64,000 nt of DNA from Bifidobacterium leontopitheci (GTDB lineage: Bacteria; Actinomycetota; Actinomycetes; Actinomycetales; Bifidobacteriaceae), in the NCBI RefSeq assembly GCF_009193355.1, contig NZ_WBVT01000002.1, positions 62,001 through 126,000 of the forward strand, written 5' to 3'. Both the position numbers and the translations under genes were made by a program. The notes below the pieces were generated by a model. That model ran no database searches. It had not been told where the DNA came from and was given only the letters and a program-made list of their open reading frames with translations. Positions 27,975-37,242 of this stretch are shown here, one piece after another; the first letter of the stretch is position 1, and the number at the start of each line of letters is the position of its first letter.

Positions 27975-29270
27975 ATGACGACAATCACTGCGAACGCATC
28001 CGTTGCCGAACCGCTGACCCTGCCGTGCGGCGTGACGGTCAAGAACCGCTTCTACAAATCCGCGATGAACGAGGCGCTCGCCGGACGCGACTGCGCGCCG
28101 AGCGAAGCGCACGCGCGCCTGTACCGCGAATGGGCTCATGGTGGCGCGGGCGTGCTCGTCACCGGCAACGTGATGGTCGACCACACGCAGCTGGGGGAAC
28201 CCGGCAACGTCGCCGGCGAAGACGAACGCGACCTCGCGATGCTGCGCCGCTGGGCGGCGGCCGGCACCGAAAACGGCGCGCACTGCTGGATGCAGATCAA
28301 CCACCCCGGCCGTCAGTCGCCCATCACCATCAACCCGCATCCGCTCGCACCGAGCGCCGGCAAGATCGACGGCGAATATGGTCGCTTCTTCGCGGAGCCG
28401 ACCGAACTGACCCGCGACCAGATCCGCGGCATCATCCGCCGGTTCGCCAACACCGCGCGCATCGCCAAAAAGGCAGGGTTCACCGGCGTGGAGATCCATG
28501 CGGCGCACGGCTACCTCATCAACCAGTTCCTCTCGCCGCTCGACAACCGCCGCACCGACGAATACGGCGGCAGCCTCGCCAACCGTGCCCGCTTCCTGTT
28601 CGACGTGTTCGAAGCGGTGCGCGAGGCAGTCGGACCGGAATTCCCCATCGCGGTGAAGCTCAACTCGTCCGACGTGCCGATCGCCGTCAAGGTCAACGAA
28701 CGCGATGATGCACCGGGTGGCTTCAACGAGGAGGAATCCATCTGGGTCATGAAGCAGCTTGAAGCGCGTGGCGTCGACCTCATCGACATCTCCGGCGGCA
28801 CCTATGCGAAACCGGTCATCCAGACCAACGACGGTGCCGCCGAAGACCGCCGACGCGGCGTCTACTTCACCGACTTCGCACGCCGCATCAAAGGCGAACT
28901 GACCGTGCCGGTCGCCCTGACCGGCGGCTTCCGCAACGCCGCCGACATGAACCGAGCTTTGAACGACAACATCACGCAGATGATCGGCATCGCGCGTCCC
29001 TTCGCGCTCATGCCCGACCTGACGAACCGCATCATCCGCGACGGCTGGCAAGGCTCCGTCGACCTGCCGCGCATCACGACCGGCATCACATCGCTCGACA
29101 AGACGTTCGGCGGCGTCCTTGTCATCAGCTGGTTCGAACTGCAGATGCATCGCATCGCGCAAGACCGCCGCCCGGCACCGCATATCGGCGGCATGCGCGC
29201 ACTCCTGTTCGCCGTCAAACAGCACGGCCCCGCCGCACTCGCCCCGCGCCGGCGCAAAGGCCGGCAGTGA
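27975..29270 (+). CDS. Old yellow enzyme-family NADH:flavin oxidoreductase
   Basis: A 431-residue FMN-dependent TIM-barrel oxidoreductase. Diagnostic stretches are QINHPGRQS, GFTGVEIHAAHGYLINQFLS and NRRTDEYGGSLANRARF, and the phosphate-binding region lies near VALTGGFR. These enzymes reduce activated double bonds or nitro compounds with NAD(P)H. The start is ATG 27975 with GAAAGG 8 nt upstream; a GTG at 27966 is in frame but has no site of its own. The AT-rich upstream region contains imperfect dyads (TTTAGACAGCTGTAAA at 27932) that may bind a regulator. Confidence 0.88.
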   Translation: MTTITANASVAEPLTLPCGVTVKNRFYKSAMNEALAGRDCAPSEAHARLYREWAHGGAGVLVTGNVMVDHTQLGEPGNVAGEDERDLAMLRRWAAAGTENGAHCWMQINHPGRQSPITINPHPLAPSAGKIDGEYGRFFAEPTELTRDQIRGIIRRFANTARIAKKAGFTGVEIHAAHGYLINQFLSPLDNRRTDEYGGSLANRARFLFDVFEAVREAVGPEFPIAVKLNSSDVPIAVKVNERDDAPGGFNEEESIWVMKQLEARGVDLIDISGGTYAKPVIQTNDGAAEDRRRGVYFTDFARRIKGELTVPVALTGGFRNAADMNRALNDNITQMIGIARPFALMPDLTNRIIRDGWQGSVDLPRITTGITSLDKTFGGVLVISWFELQMHRIAQDRRPAPHIGGMRALLFAVKQHGPAALAPRRRKGRQ

Positions 29271-29327
29271 CGACCTACATTATCAATCTTCAGTAGTCTG
29301 CAAATATGAGTGCAAAGGAATTATCGA

Positions 29328-30107
29328 ATGGATATTGCCATCGTCACCGGTGCGTCATCGGGTCTTGGCGCGGCATTTGTTGAAGCGATCGTCTCACGCT
29401 ACCGGAATCTCGATGAAATCTGGATCATCGCTCGACGCGAACAGCGATTACGTGCGCTCGCCGATCGGTACGATGATTCACACATGCGCATACGGGTCAT
29501 TCCACTGGATCTCGCCGCATCGGAATCGTATGAGAAATTGACCGAGTTGCTGAAGGAAATGCAGCCGAACATCCGCATACTCATCAATAACGCAGGCTAC
29601 GAGCGTGAAGGATTGCTGCGAGAGATGAACCCGGGCGACATCCGCGCGATAATCAACCTCAACGTGACCGCCATGACGATGGTCAATCGCACGTGTCTGC
29701 CGTACATGCAGCGCGGAAGTTTCGCGATCATCACCGGATCGGTGTCGTCCTTCGCGCCGATCCCATGGCAGGCCGCCTATGCCGCGAGCAAGGCGTACGT
29801 GCGTTCGCTCGCCCGCGCATTGCACGAGGAGGAGCGCGAGCGGGGCGTGAACGTGATGCTGTTCAGCCCGGGCAACATGAACACCGAAATGAACGTGCGT
29901 GGTGCCGCTTCCGGCAAGCTCGCCCGGCTGCCGTATCTCGACCTGCACCAGGAGACGGCGAAGGCGCTGTCGAAGGCGGAGCGCGGATGCGCCGAGTACA
30001 CGCCGTTGGCGTTCTACAAGCTGTATCACGCGTTCGCCAAACTGGTGCCGACCGCATTGGCCGTGCGCATCACCAGCCTCGAATCGGGAGGCGCTGGACG
30101 ACGGTGA
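29328..30107 (+). CDS. Short-chain dehydrogenase/reductase
   Basis: A 259-residue SDR with the cofactor motif TGASSGLG (7-14), NNAG, a catalytic Ser in ITGSVSS and YAASK carrying the Tyr and Lys. It is of the classical type, about 250 residues, and probably NADP-dependent (IARREQRL after strand 2). The substrate is unknown. The C-terminus (FYKLYHAFAKLVPTALAVRI) is amphipathic and could touch the membrane. AAAGGA precedes ATG 29328. Confidence 0.88.
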   Translation: MDIAIVTGASSGLGAAFVEAIVSRYRNLDEIWIIARREQRLRALADRYDDSHMRIRVIPLDLAASESYEKLTELLKEMQPNIRILINNAGYEREGLLREMNPGDIRAIINLNVTAMTMVNRTCLPYMQRGSFAIITGSVSSFAPIPWQAAYAASKAYVRSLARALHEEERERGVNVMLFSPGNMNTEMNVRGAASGKLARLPYLDLHQETAKALSKAERGCAEYTPLAFYKLYHAFAKLVPTALAVRITSLESGGAGRR

Positions 30108-30163
30108 CCGCCATGCGGACGGCGTTATGGATATGGCGGTCGGTCGGGACTAGCGTGAATCGC

Positions 30164-30949
30164 ATGGTCGTATGGGATTCCGAACAGTATCTGCGATTCA
30201 AGACGGAACGCATGCAGCCGTCGCGCGATCTCGCCGCGCAACTGCCACCGGACGACGGCACGGTCGCGCGCGTGCTCGACATCGGCTGCGGGCCGGGCAA
30301 CAGCACCGCCGTACTGCGCGAACGCTACCCGCACGCGACGATCCTCGGCGTCGACAATTCGCCGGACATGATTGCCGCGGCGCGCGACACCCATCCGGAC
30401 ATCGATTTCACACTATGCGACGTGTCGAAACCCGACGACCTGGCCGCGCTGCCGCACGACTTCGACGTCGTGTTCTCCAACGCGTGCATCCAATGGGTAC
30501 CCGACCACGCGCACCTCATCCCCGCGATGCTCGGCCTGCTGCGGCCGGGCGGCATATTGGCCGTGCAGACGCCGATGAACTACGAGGAGCCGATCCACCG
30601 CATCATCGCCGAAATCGTGCACTCGCCGGATTACGCGGACCGGCTGCCGCAAAGCCGCGAGTTCTACAACCTCACGCCGCCCGAATACTGGGAGCTGCTG
30701 CACGCGAACGCCGAATCGTTCCGCATCTGGAAAGTCACGTACATGCACACGCTGCCCTCGCACGAGGCCATCATGGACTGGTACCGCGGCACCGGACTGC
30801 GCCCATACCTGCAGGCACTTGCGAACGACGGCGAACGTGCGTCGTTCGAGCAAGCGGTGTTCGAGCGGGTCCGCAAGGAGTATCCAACACAGTCGGACGG
30901 CAGCATCATCTTCCCGTTCCCGCGGTTCTTCTTCACCGCTGTCCGGTGA
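30164..30949 (+). CDS. tam: Trans-aconitate 2-methyltransferase-like protein
   Basis: A 261-residue class I methyltransferase closely resembling Tam, which methylates trans-aconitate, an aconitase inhibitor. The start MVVWDSEQYLRF, motif I VLDIGCGPGNST (38-49), SNACIQWVPDH and the C-terminal FPFPRFFF all fit. The preceding TAGCGT element at 30151 puts the transcript start about at the ATG, so the message is probably leaderless. The frame is open far upstream without homology. A strong bidirectional terminator follows. Confidence 0.8.
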   Translation: MVVWDSEQYLRFKTERMQPSRDLAAQLPPDDGTVARVLDIGCGPGNSTAVLRERYPHATILGVDNSPDMIAAARDTHPDIDFTLCDVSKPDDLAALPHDFDVVFSNACIQWVPDHAHLIPAMLGLLRPGGILAVQTPMNYEEPIHRIIAEIVHSPDYADRLPQSREFYNLTPPEYWELLHANAESFRIWKVTYMHTLPSHEAIMDWYRGTGLRPYLQALANDGERASFEQAVFERVRKEYPTQSDGSIIFPFPRFFFTAVR

Positions 30950-30960
30950 TTTGCGGACGG

Positions 30961-31010
30961 CATAACGTTGGGGCCCGGTCGATGGTCTTCGACCGGGCCC
31001 CAACGTTATG
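30961..31010. terminator. Long perfect inverted repeat, bidirectional terminator
   Basis: A 22-bp perfect stem (CATAACGTTGGGGCCCGGTC with GA, and its complement) and a 6-nt loop separate the convergent tam and quinone-reductase genes. Confidence 0.8.
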
Positions 31011-31020
31011 GTCTCCAAGG

Positions 31021-31545
31021 TTATTCGGCGAGCAGCGCCTTCTGATAGCGCCGTCCCGCGTCGGCGAGCGCCGCGTCGTCCAGTTCCATCGATTCGAACA
31101 CGACGAACGGTTCCAGCCACGTCGCGTGCGTGTAGCGGGCCATCATGCGGTACGGCGAGAGCACCTCGTCGATGGTCGCGCCCTCGTCGACCGGCTGGTA
31201 TTCGGTTTCCGGTCCGCCGGCGGTCGTGGAGACCATGATCTGCTTGCCGACGAGCGCCTTGCCGTCCGTGCCGTACGCCCAGCCGTATTCGAGCACCTTG
31301 TCCTCCCACTCCTTGAGCAGTGCTGGGGAGGAGTACCAGTAGAGCGGGAACTGCAGCACGATGCGGTCGTGCTCCTCGACGAGCCGCTGTTCGGCGGCCA
31401 CGTCGATTCTGCCGTTCGGGTAGAGCGCATACTCGTCGCGCACGGTCACCTCGTCGGCCGGCAGTCCGCGTGCGGCCGACAGCAGCGCGGCGTTCGCGCG
31501 AGAACGGCTCAGATCGGGGTGGAACACCAGTACCAGGGTCTTCAT
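31021..31545 (-). CDS. NAD(P)H-dependent flavodoxin-like oxidoreductase
   Basis: A 174-residue Flavodoxin_2-type reductase of the KefF/YheR group, which includes quinone reductases that moderate potassium efflux systems. Conserved features are VFHPDLSRSRAN at the phosphate loop, QFPLYWYSSPALLKEW, and the STTAGGPETEY loop. It is probably an FMN- or FAD-containing quinone or electrophile reductase. There is no Kef transporter nearby. It faces tam across a shared terminator. Confidence 0.85.
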   Translation of the reverse strand: MKTLVLVFHPDLSRSRANAALLSAARGLPADEVTVRDEYALYPNGRIDVAAEQRLVEEHDRIVLQFPLYWYSSPALLKEWEDKVLEYGWAYGTDGKALVGKQIMVSTTAGGPETEYQPVDEGATIDEVLSPYRMMARYTHATWLEPFVVFESMELDDAALADAGRRYQKALLAE

Positions 31546-31753
31546 CGGTGGTCTCCTTTACGTTTTGTACGCCTTACGGCGATGTGAAGGCTGTGTCCTA
31601 TGCATCGTACCGCCTGGCGCGGGCATGCCCGCCGCGCGGCAGTCGTTTTCGGCCATGCGGCAGGTCCGCCGTGCATTGGTCTTGTCGTTGCCTCGGCGCC
31701 GGATTGTGGACGATGACCGTGGCGACGGTGGCGGACGGGGCTAGCGTGGCCGT

Positions 31754-31989
31754 ATGGTCACTTCGAATAGAAGCAGGGTCGTCATCGTCGGCACCGGCAG
31801 CGTCGGCTCGGCCGTGGCGAATACGAGTACGACGAGCATGATGTGTTCCTCTCCCTGCCGGTCGCGCTTGACGGTGAAGGCGTGGGCGATTTCGTCGACC
31901 TGCATTTGAGCGGCGAGGAGCTGATGAGATTCCACGCCTCCGCCGAGGTGATCCGGCAACATTGCTCGCTCATCGCAGACCGGCTGTGA
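31754..31989 (+). pseudogene. ldh: L-lactate dehydrogenase remnant (large internal deletion)
   Basis: The first 22 codons (MVTSNRSRVVIVGTGSVGS..) match the N-terminus and Rossmann loop of bacterial L-lactate dehydrogenase. From about 31820, in a different frame, EYDEHDVFLSLPV followed by LHLSGEELMRFHASAEVIRQ matches its last 55 residues up to the stop. About 230 residues are missing, and the junction is out of frame, so no enzyme can be made. The promoter (TAGCGT at 31742, leaderless position) is still intact. The deletion does not tell us whether a complete ldh exists elsewhere. Confidence 0.8.
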
Positions 31990-32064
31990 CGGTATGACGC
32001 TGCGTCCCCTCCAGCGGAAGGAACCGCCGGTCGGATCGTCGTCAGGCAGCGTGACGCAGTCCGG

Positions 32065-32721
32065 TCAGCAGGCCGCGTCACGCGCGGCGATGCGCTCGCA
32101 GAAGCCGGTCCTGTCCGCCTCGGTGATCGGGCGCACCACGCGCGCCGGGTTGCCCACGGCGACCACGCCGGCCGGAATATCCTTGGTGACGACCGAGCCG
32201 GCGCCGACCACAGACCCGCGGCCGATGGTCACCCCGCCGAGCACGGTCACATGGCCGCCCAGCCATACGCCGTCCTCGAGCACGATCGGCCTGGCCTGGC
32301 AGGCGCCGGCCTTGCGCTCCTCGAAGTCGAGCGCATGGTTTGTGGCGAACAGGCCGACCATCGGCGCGATCCATACGTAGTCGCCGATCGTGATCGGCGC
32401 GTTGTCGAGCATCACGCAATCGAAATTGATGTACGCGTGCGAGCCGATCGAGATGTTGCGGCCCATCTCGCAACGGAAGTTCGGTTCGATGAACACGTCG
32501 TCGCCGACCGCGGCGAACAGTTGCTCCATGATCGCGCGGCGTTCGGCCTCCTGATCGTAGTCGAGCCGGTTGTAGGCGCGGAACAGCTTCTTCGCCTCCA
32601 CGCGCTTGCGTTCGATCTCCGGGTGCGAGTCCTGATAGACCTCGCCGGCGATCATGCGGTCCCATTCGACGCGCCCCTCGGGCGTCAGATCGGCGGTGAC
32701 GTCGTAGTCGTTCACGGTCAT
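32065..32721 (-). CDS. Maltose O-acetyltransferase-like hexapeptide acetyltransferase
   Basis: A 218-residue acetyl-CoA-dependent acetyltransferase of the Maa/NodL/LacA group. The N-terminal helical Mac domain (GEVYQDSHPEIERKRVEAKK) is followed by left-handed beta-helix hexapeptide repeats (ISIGSHAYINFDC, VTIGRGSVVGAGSVV), with a putative catalytic His in FATNHALDFE. The acceptor is probably a sugar. The frame runs on to 32895, but AAGGAG before ATG 32721 defines the start. It is divergent from the flavodoxin gene and its MerR-type operator. Confidence 0.88.
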   Translation of the reverse strand: MTVNDYDVTADLTPEGRVEWDRMIAGEVYQDSHPEIERKRVEAKKLFRAYNRLDYDQEAERRAIMEQLFAAVGDDVFIEPNFRCEMGRNISIGSHAYINFDCVMLDNAPITIGDYVWIAPMVGLFATNHALDFEERKAGACQARPIVLEDGVWLGGHVTVLGGVTIGRGSVVGAGSVVTKDIPAGVVAVGNPARVVRPITEADRTGFCERIAARDAAC

Positions 32722-32818
32722 GGCTGTTCGCTCCTTCGCTGGCATTGGCGTGCAAGGGTCAATTATAGCTGCCTTTACGGTGCCGTTATCACGCGCCATA
32801 TCATGACGATGTACGGCT

Positions 32819-32849
32819 ATTGACTTCAAGCGCTTGAAGTCAATACAAC
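32819..32849 (+). promoter_or_regulatory. MerR-type promoter with 26-bp perfect palindrome
   Basis: The palindrome spans 32819-32844 and is centred on AGCGCT (TTGACTTCAAGCGCTTGAAG is its left part). A -35 (TTGACT) and a -10-like TACAAC flank an 18-bp spacer. It lies 39 bp before the flavodoxin gene. No merR gene is in the window. Confidence 0.7.
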
Positions 32850-32887
32850 GTTGGTTGATAAGCAAAACCCAAGACAAGGAGCCTGAC

Positions 32888-33367
32888 ATGAGCAAGCGAA
32901 CGCTCGTCGTCTACTTCTCCGCCACCGGCACCACGCGAGCCGTGGCCGAACGCCTCGCGCACGCGATCGGCGCGGACCTCAAGGAGATCATGCCGGCCCA
33001 GCCGTACACGGCCGCCGACATCAACTGGCGCGACACCGCCAGCCGCTCCAGCGTGGAGCACACGCACCGCGACATGCGTCCGGCGCTCGCCGAACCAATC
33101 GGCTTGGAGCCTTACGACGTGGTGTTCGTCGGCTACCCGCTGTGGTGGGAGACCGCGCCGCGCGTGGTGCGCACGTTCCTCGAAAGCGAGGACTGGGCGG
33201 GCAAGACCATCGTGACGTTCGCCACGTCCGGTTCCAGCACGCGCGGCGCCGACGGCGTGCAGCTGCACGACTCCGCGCCCGCAGCCCATTGGATTCCGGG
33301 CCGCCGCATCGCCGCCTCCGAAAGCGAGGCCAGGCTCGCCAGGTGGGTCGACGGCCTGGGTCTGTGA
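32888..33367 (+). CDS. Flavodoxin
   Basis: A 159-residue FMN-binding electron carrier or reductase. The phosphate-binding loop is YFSATGTTRA near residue 9. GYPLWWETAPRVVRTFLES and FATSGSSTRGADG form the isoalloxazine-binding loops, as in the Flavodoxin_4 family. CAAGGAG precedes ATG 32888. The MerR-type palindrome directly upstream suggests induction by an electrophile or metal stress, which is inferred from the operator type. Confidence 0.9.
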   Translation: MSKRTLVVYFSATGTTRAVAERLAHAIGADLKEIMPAQPYTAADINWRDTASRSSVEHTHRDMRPALAEPIGLEPYDVVFVGYPLWWETAPRVVRTFLESEDWAGKTIVTFATSGSSTRGADGVQLHDSAPAAHWIPGRRIAASESEARLARWVDGLGL

Positions 33368-33373
33368 ATCGCA

Positions 33374-34522
33374 TCAGTCACGCACGGCAAAGCCGGCGTC
33401 GGCAATGCGTTCCTGCATGCCCTTGGCGAGGGACAGGCAGCGTGCGCGCGGGATGCCGGCTTTGACTCCGATGCCGGTCAGATCGGCGAGCGTGATGCCG
33501 CGGCCCTTGCCGTTGACCGCTGTGGTGTGTTCGCCGTTGATGCCTGGATTCTCCGTTAGATCGTACGCAGGGGAGAGTTGCCAGACGGCGTGTTCCCGGT
33601 CGTAGAGGTAGGAGAAGTTCTTCGCGTGATCGTCGCGGTTTCCGATGAACACGTTGAAGCACATGAGTCGGTACATGCGTTCGCATTCCTCTGCGCTATC
33701 GGTCATGCGCATGGTCAGCCGCATGAGCAGCCCGTAGTCGAGGTTGGCGATGCGATGCGAGGTCTCCAACAGGCCGCCGGCTGATATCATATGCACTTTG
33801 CGATTGCTGCCGTCTGCTTGCCGTGCGCGGTCGAACCGTCTGACTCCGAAATATCCGGCGCAATGTTGTGACGGGAACAATCGGGTTTCTGGCATGATGA
33901 TGCCACATTCACGCGCAAGACATGAGATGCGGTATTCGGTCTCTCCGATATTGGGCGAATCCACGGATGAGGGGAATTTGATGATCCAATCCTCTCCGTC
34001 GATTGTGGTGAGGATCTTTGGCCGTGCGCCGCCTGATGATCCTCCCAACGCGAATAGATAATCGAGGTCGTCCGAGAAATCGGTGTTCAGCAGATGCAGG
34101 CATTCACGTGCGAGCGCGTCGAAATCAACCGCATCGGGGTGCTCGTCATCGATCGTCGTTGCAGGTTCGTATTCCAGCGCGCCCATGCCGCTTGCCCCTA
34201 CAATCGACAGGCGCGGCAACGGACCAACCGCATGCGGGTCTATGCCATGCCGTCGCAACATCCGATCGGTGAGCAGGCGTCCCCAGCCGTCAGGCATGCT
34301 GTCGTCGAATACGCCGAACATGCCGTTCAGAGGATCGCGCTTGGCGACGAACACGCCTTCCCGCAGCGGCAGGCTTAACGGGCTGATGGAAAATCCATGT
34401 ATCAGCCAAGTCCGATCGTAGGCGAACGCCAGAGTGCGGTTTGGCGACAAGGTGAGCGTACCGACTGTTTCTCCGGCGCATGTGACGCGAACCCGATCAA
34501 GATATGGAAGTGAGCTGGTCAT
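33374..34522 (-). CDS. hipA: HipA-family Ser/Thr kinase toxin
   Basis: A 382-residue HipA-like kinase. E. coli HipA phosphorylates glutamyl-tRNA synthetase and causes dormancy. The N-terminal HipA_N domain (PLSLPLREG, then SMPDGWGRLL) is followed by the Gly-rich ATP loop GGSSGGARPK (160-169), the catalytic loop NRDDHAKN (295-302) and SPAYDLT with the metal-binding Asp at 321. All kinase residues seem intact. It overlaps the upstream HTH gene by 4 nt, the usual hipBA arrangement. Confidence 0.9.
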   Translation of the reverse strand: MTSSLPYLDRVRVTCAGETVGTLTLSPNRTLAFAYDRTWLIHGFSISPLSLPLREGVFVAKRDPLNGMFGVFDDSMPDGWGRLLTDRMLRRHGIDPHAVGPLPRLSIVGASGMGALEYEPATTIDDEHPDAVDFDALARECLHLLNTDFSDDLDYLFALGGSSGGARPKILTTIDGEDWIIKFPSSVDSPNIGETEYRISCLARECGIIMPETRLFPSQHCAGYFGVRRFDRARQADGSNRKVHMISAGGLLETSHRIANLDYGLLMRLTMRMTDSAEECERMYRLMCFNVFIGNRDDHAKNFSYLYDREHAVWQLSPAYDLTENPGINGEHTTAVNGKGRGITLADLTGIGVKAGIPRARCLSLAKGMQERIADAGFAVRD

Positions 34523-34824
34523 GTGCGGCTCCTGCCCTGTCGTGATGCGGCGGTGACATCGTCGATGGTCGCGTAATACGGCTGTGCGAACAGCGCGTCA
34601 AAATCCCGCTCGCAATGCAGTGCAAAGGCGATACTGACTAAGGCTCCAAGCGAAATCTCATGAAGCTGCTCGAATCGTCTGATCGACCCTAGGCTCACGC
34701 CGGATTTCCCGGCCAATGCGGTCTGCGTCATGCCATGATCCTTGCGACGCTTGGCCATACGGGCGGCGACGCCTGCCATCACATCGCCAGGCATGGGCTC
34801 ATCAAGCAAATCAAACATACTCAT
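34519..34824 (-). CDS. hipB: HipB-like XRE-family antitoxin
   Basis: A 101-residue Cro/C1-type helix-turn-helix protein (MTQTALAGKSGVSLGSIRRF, residues 33-52). It is the probable antitoxin and autorepressor of the downstream hipA-like kinase, whose start codon overlaps its stop (ATGA). The C-terminal tail (residues 85-101) is Arg/Ser-rich. The region before ATG 34824 is unusually AT-rich, consistent with an operator and promoter, but no clear dyad was found. Confidence 0.85.
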   Translation of the reverse strand: MSMFDLLDEPMPGDVMAGVAARMAKRRKDHGMTQTALAGKSGVSLGSIRRFEQLHEISLGALVSIAFALHCERDFDALFAQPYYATIDDVTAASRQGRSRT

Positions 34825-34884
34825 ATATTAGCATTATTCATAGCCTTCACATGTTTTTACTATTATGCGAGTAGTTTTGTAGGC

Positions 34885-37152
<2,268 letters not shown>

Positions 37153-37175
37153 CGCCGCGCCCTGTGCCCTGACCC

Positions 37176-37224
37176 GTGCCCTGTACATGCGCTGCCGCCG
37201 CCGCGCCCAGCGTGTACAGGGCAC
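37176..37224 (+). terminator. Hairpin between aminotransferase and GTPase genes
   Basis: GTGCCCTGTACATGCGCTG pairs with CAGCGTGTACAGGGCAC and is followed by GTCTTTG. The hairpin ends 19 bp before the next start, so it could act as terminator or attenuator. Confidence 0.6.
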
Positions 37225-37242
37225 GTCTTTGAATGGGTTCCC

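Noticed and set aside
31990-32250. Coding frame on the plus strand over the acetyltransferase 3' end
   Set aside because: The minus-strand acetyltransferase is clear, with hexapeptide repeats; the plus-strand frame is its shadow.
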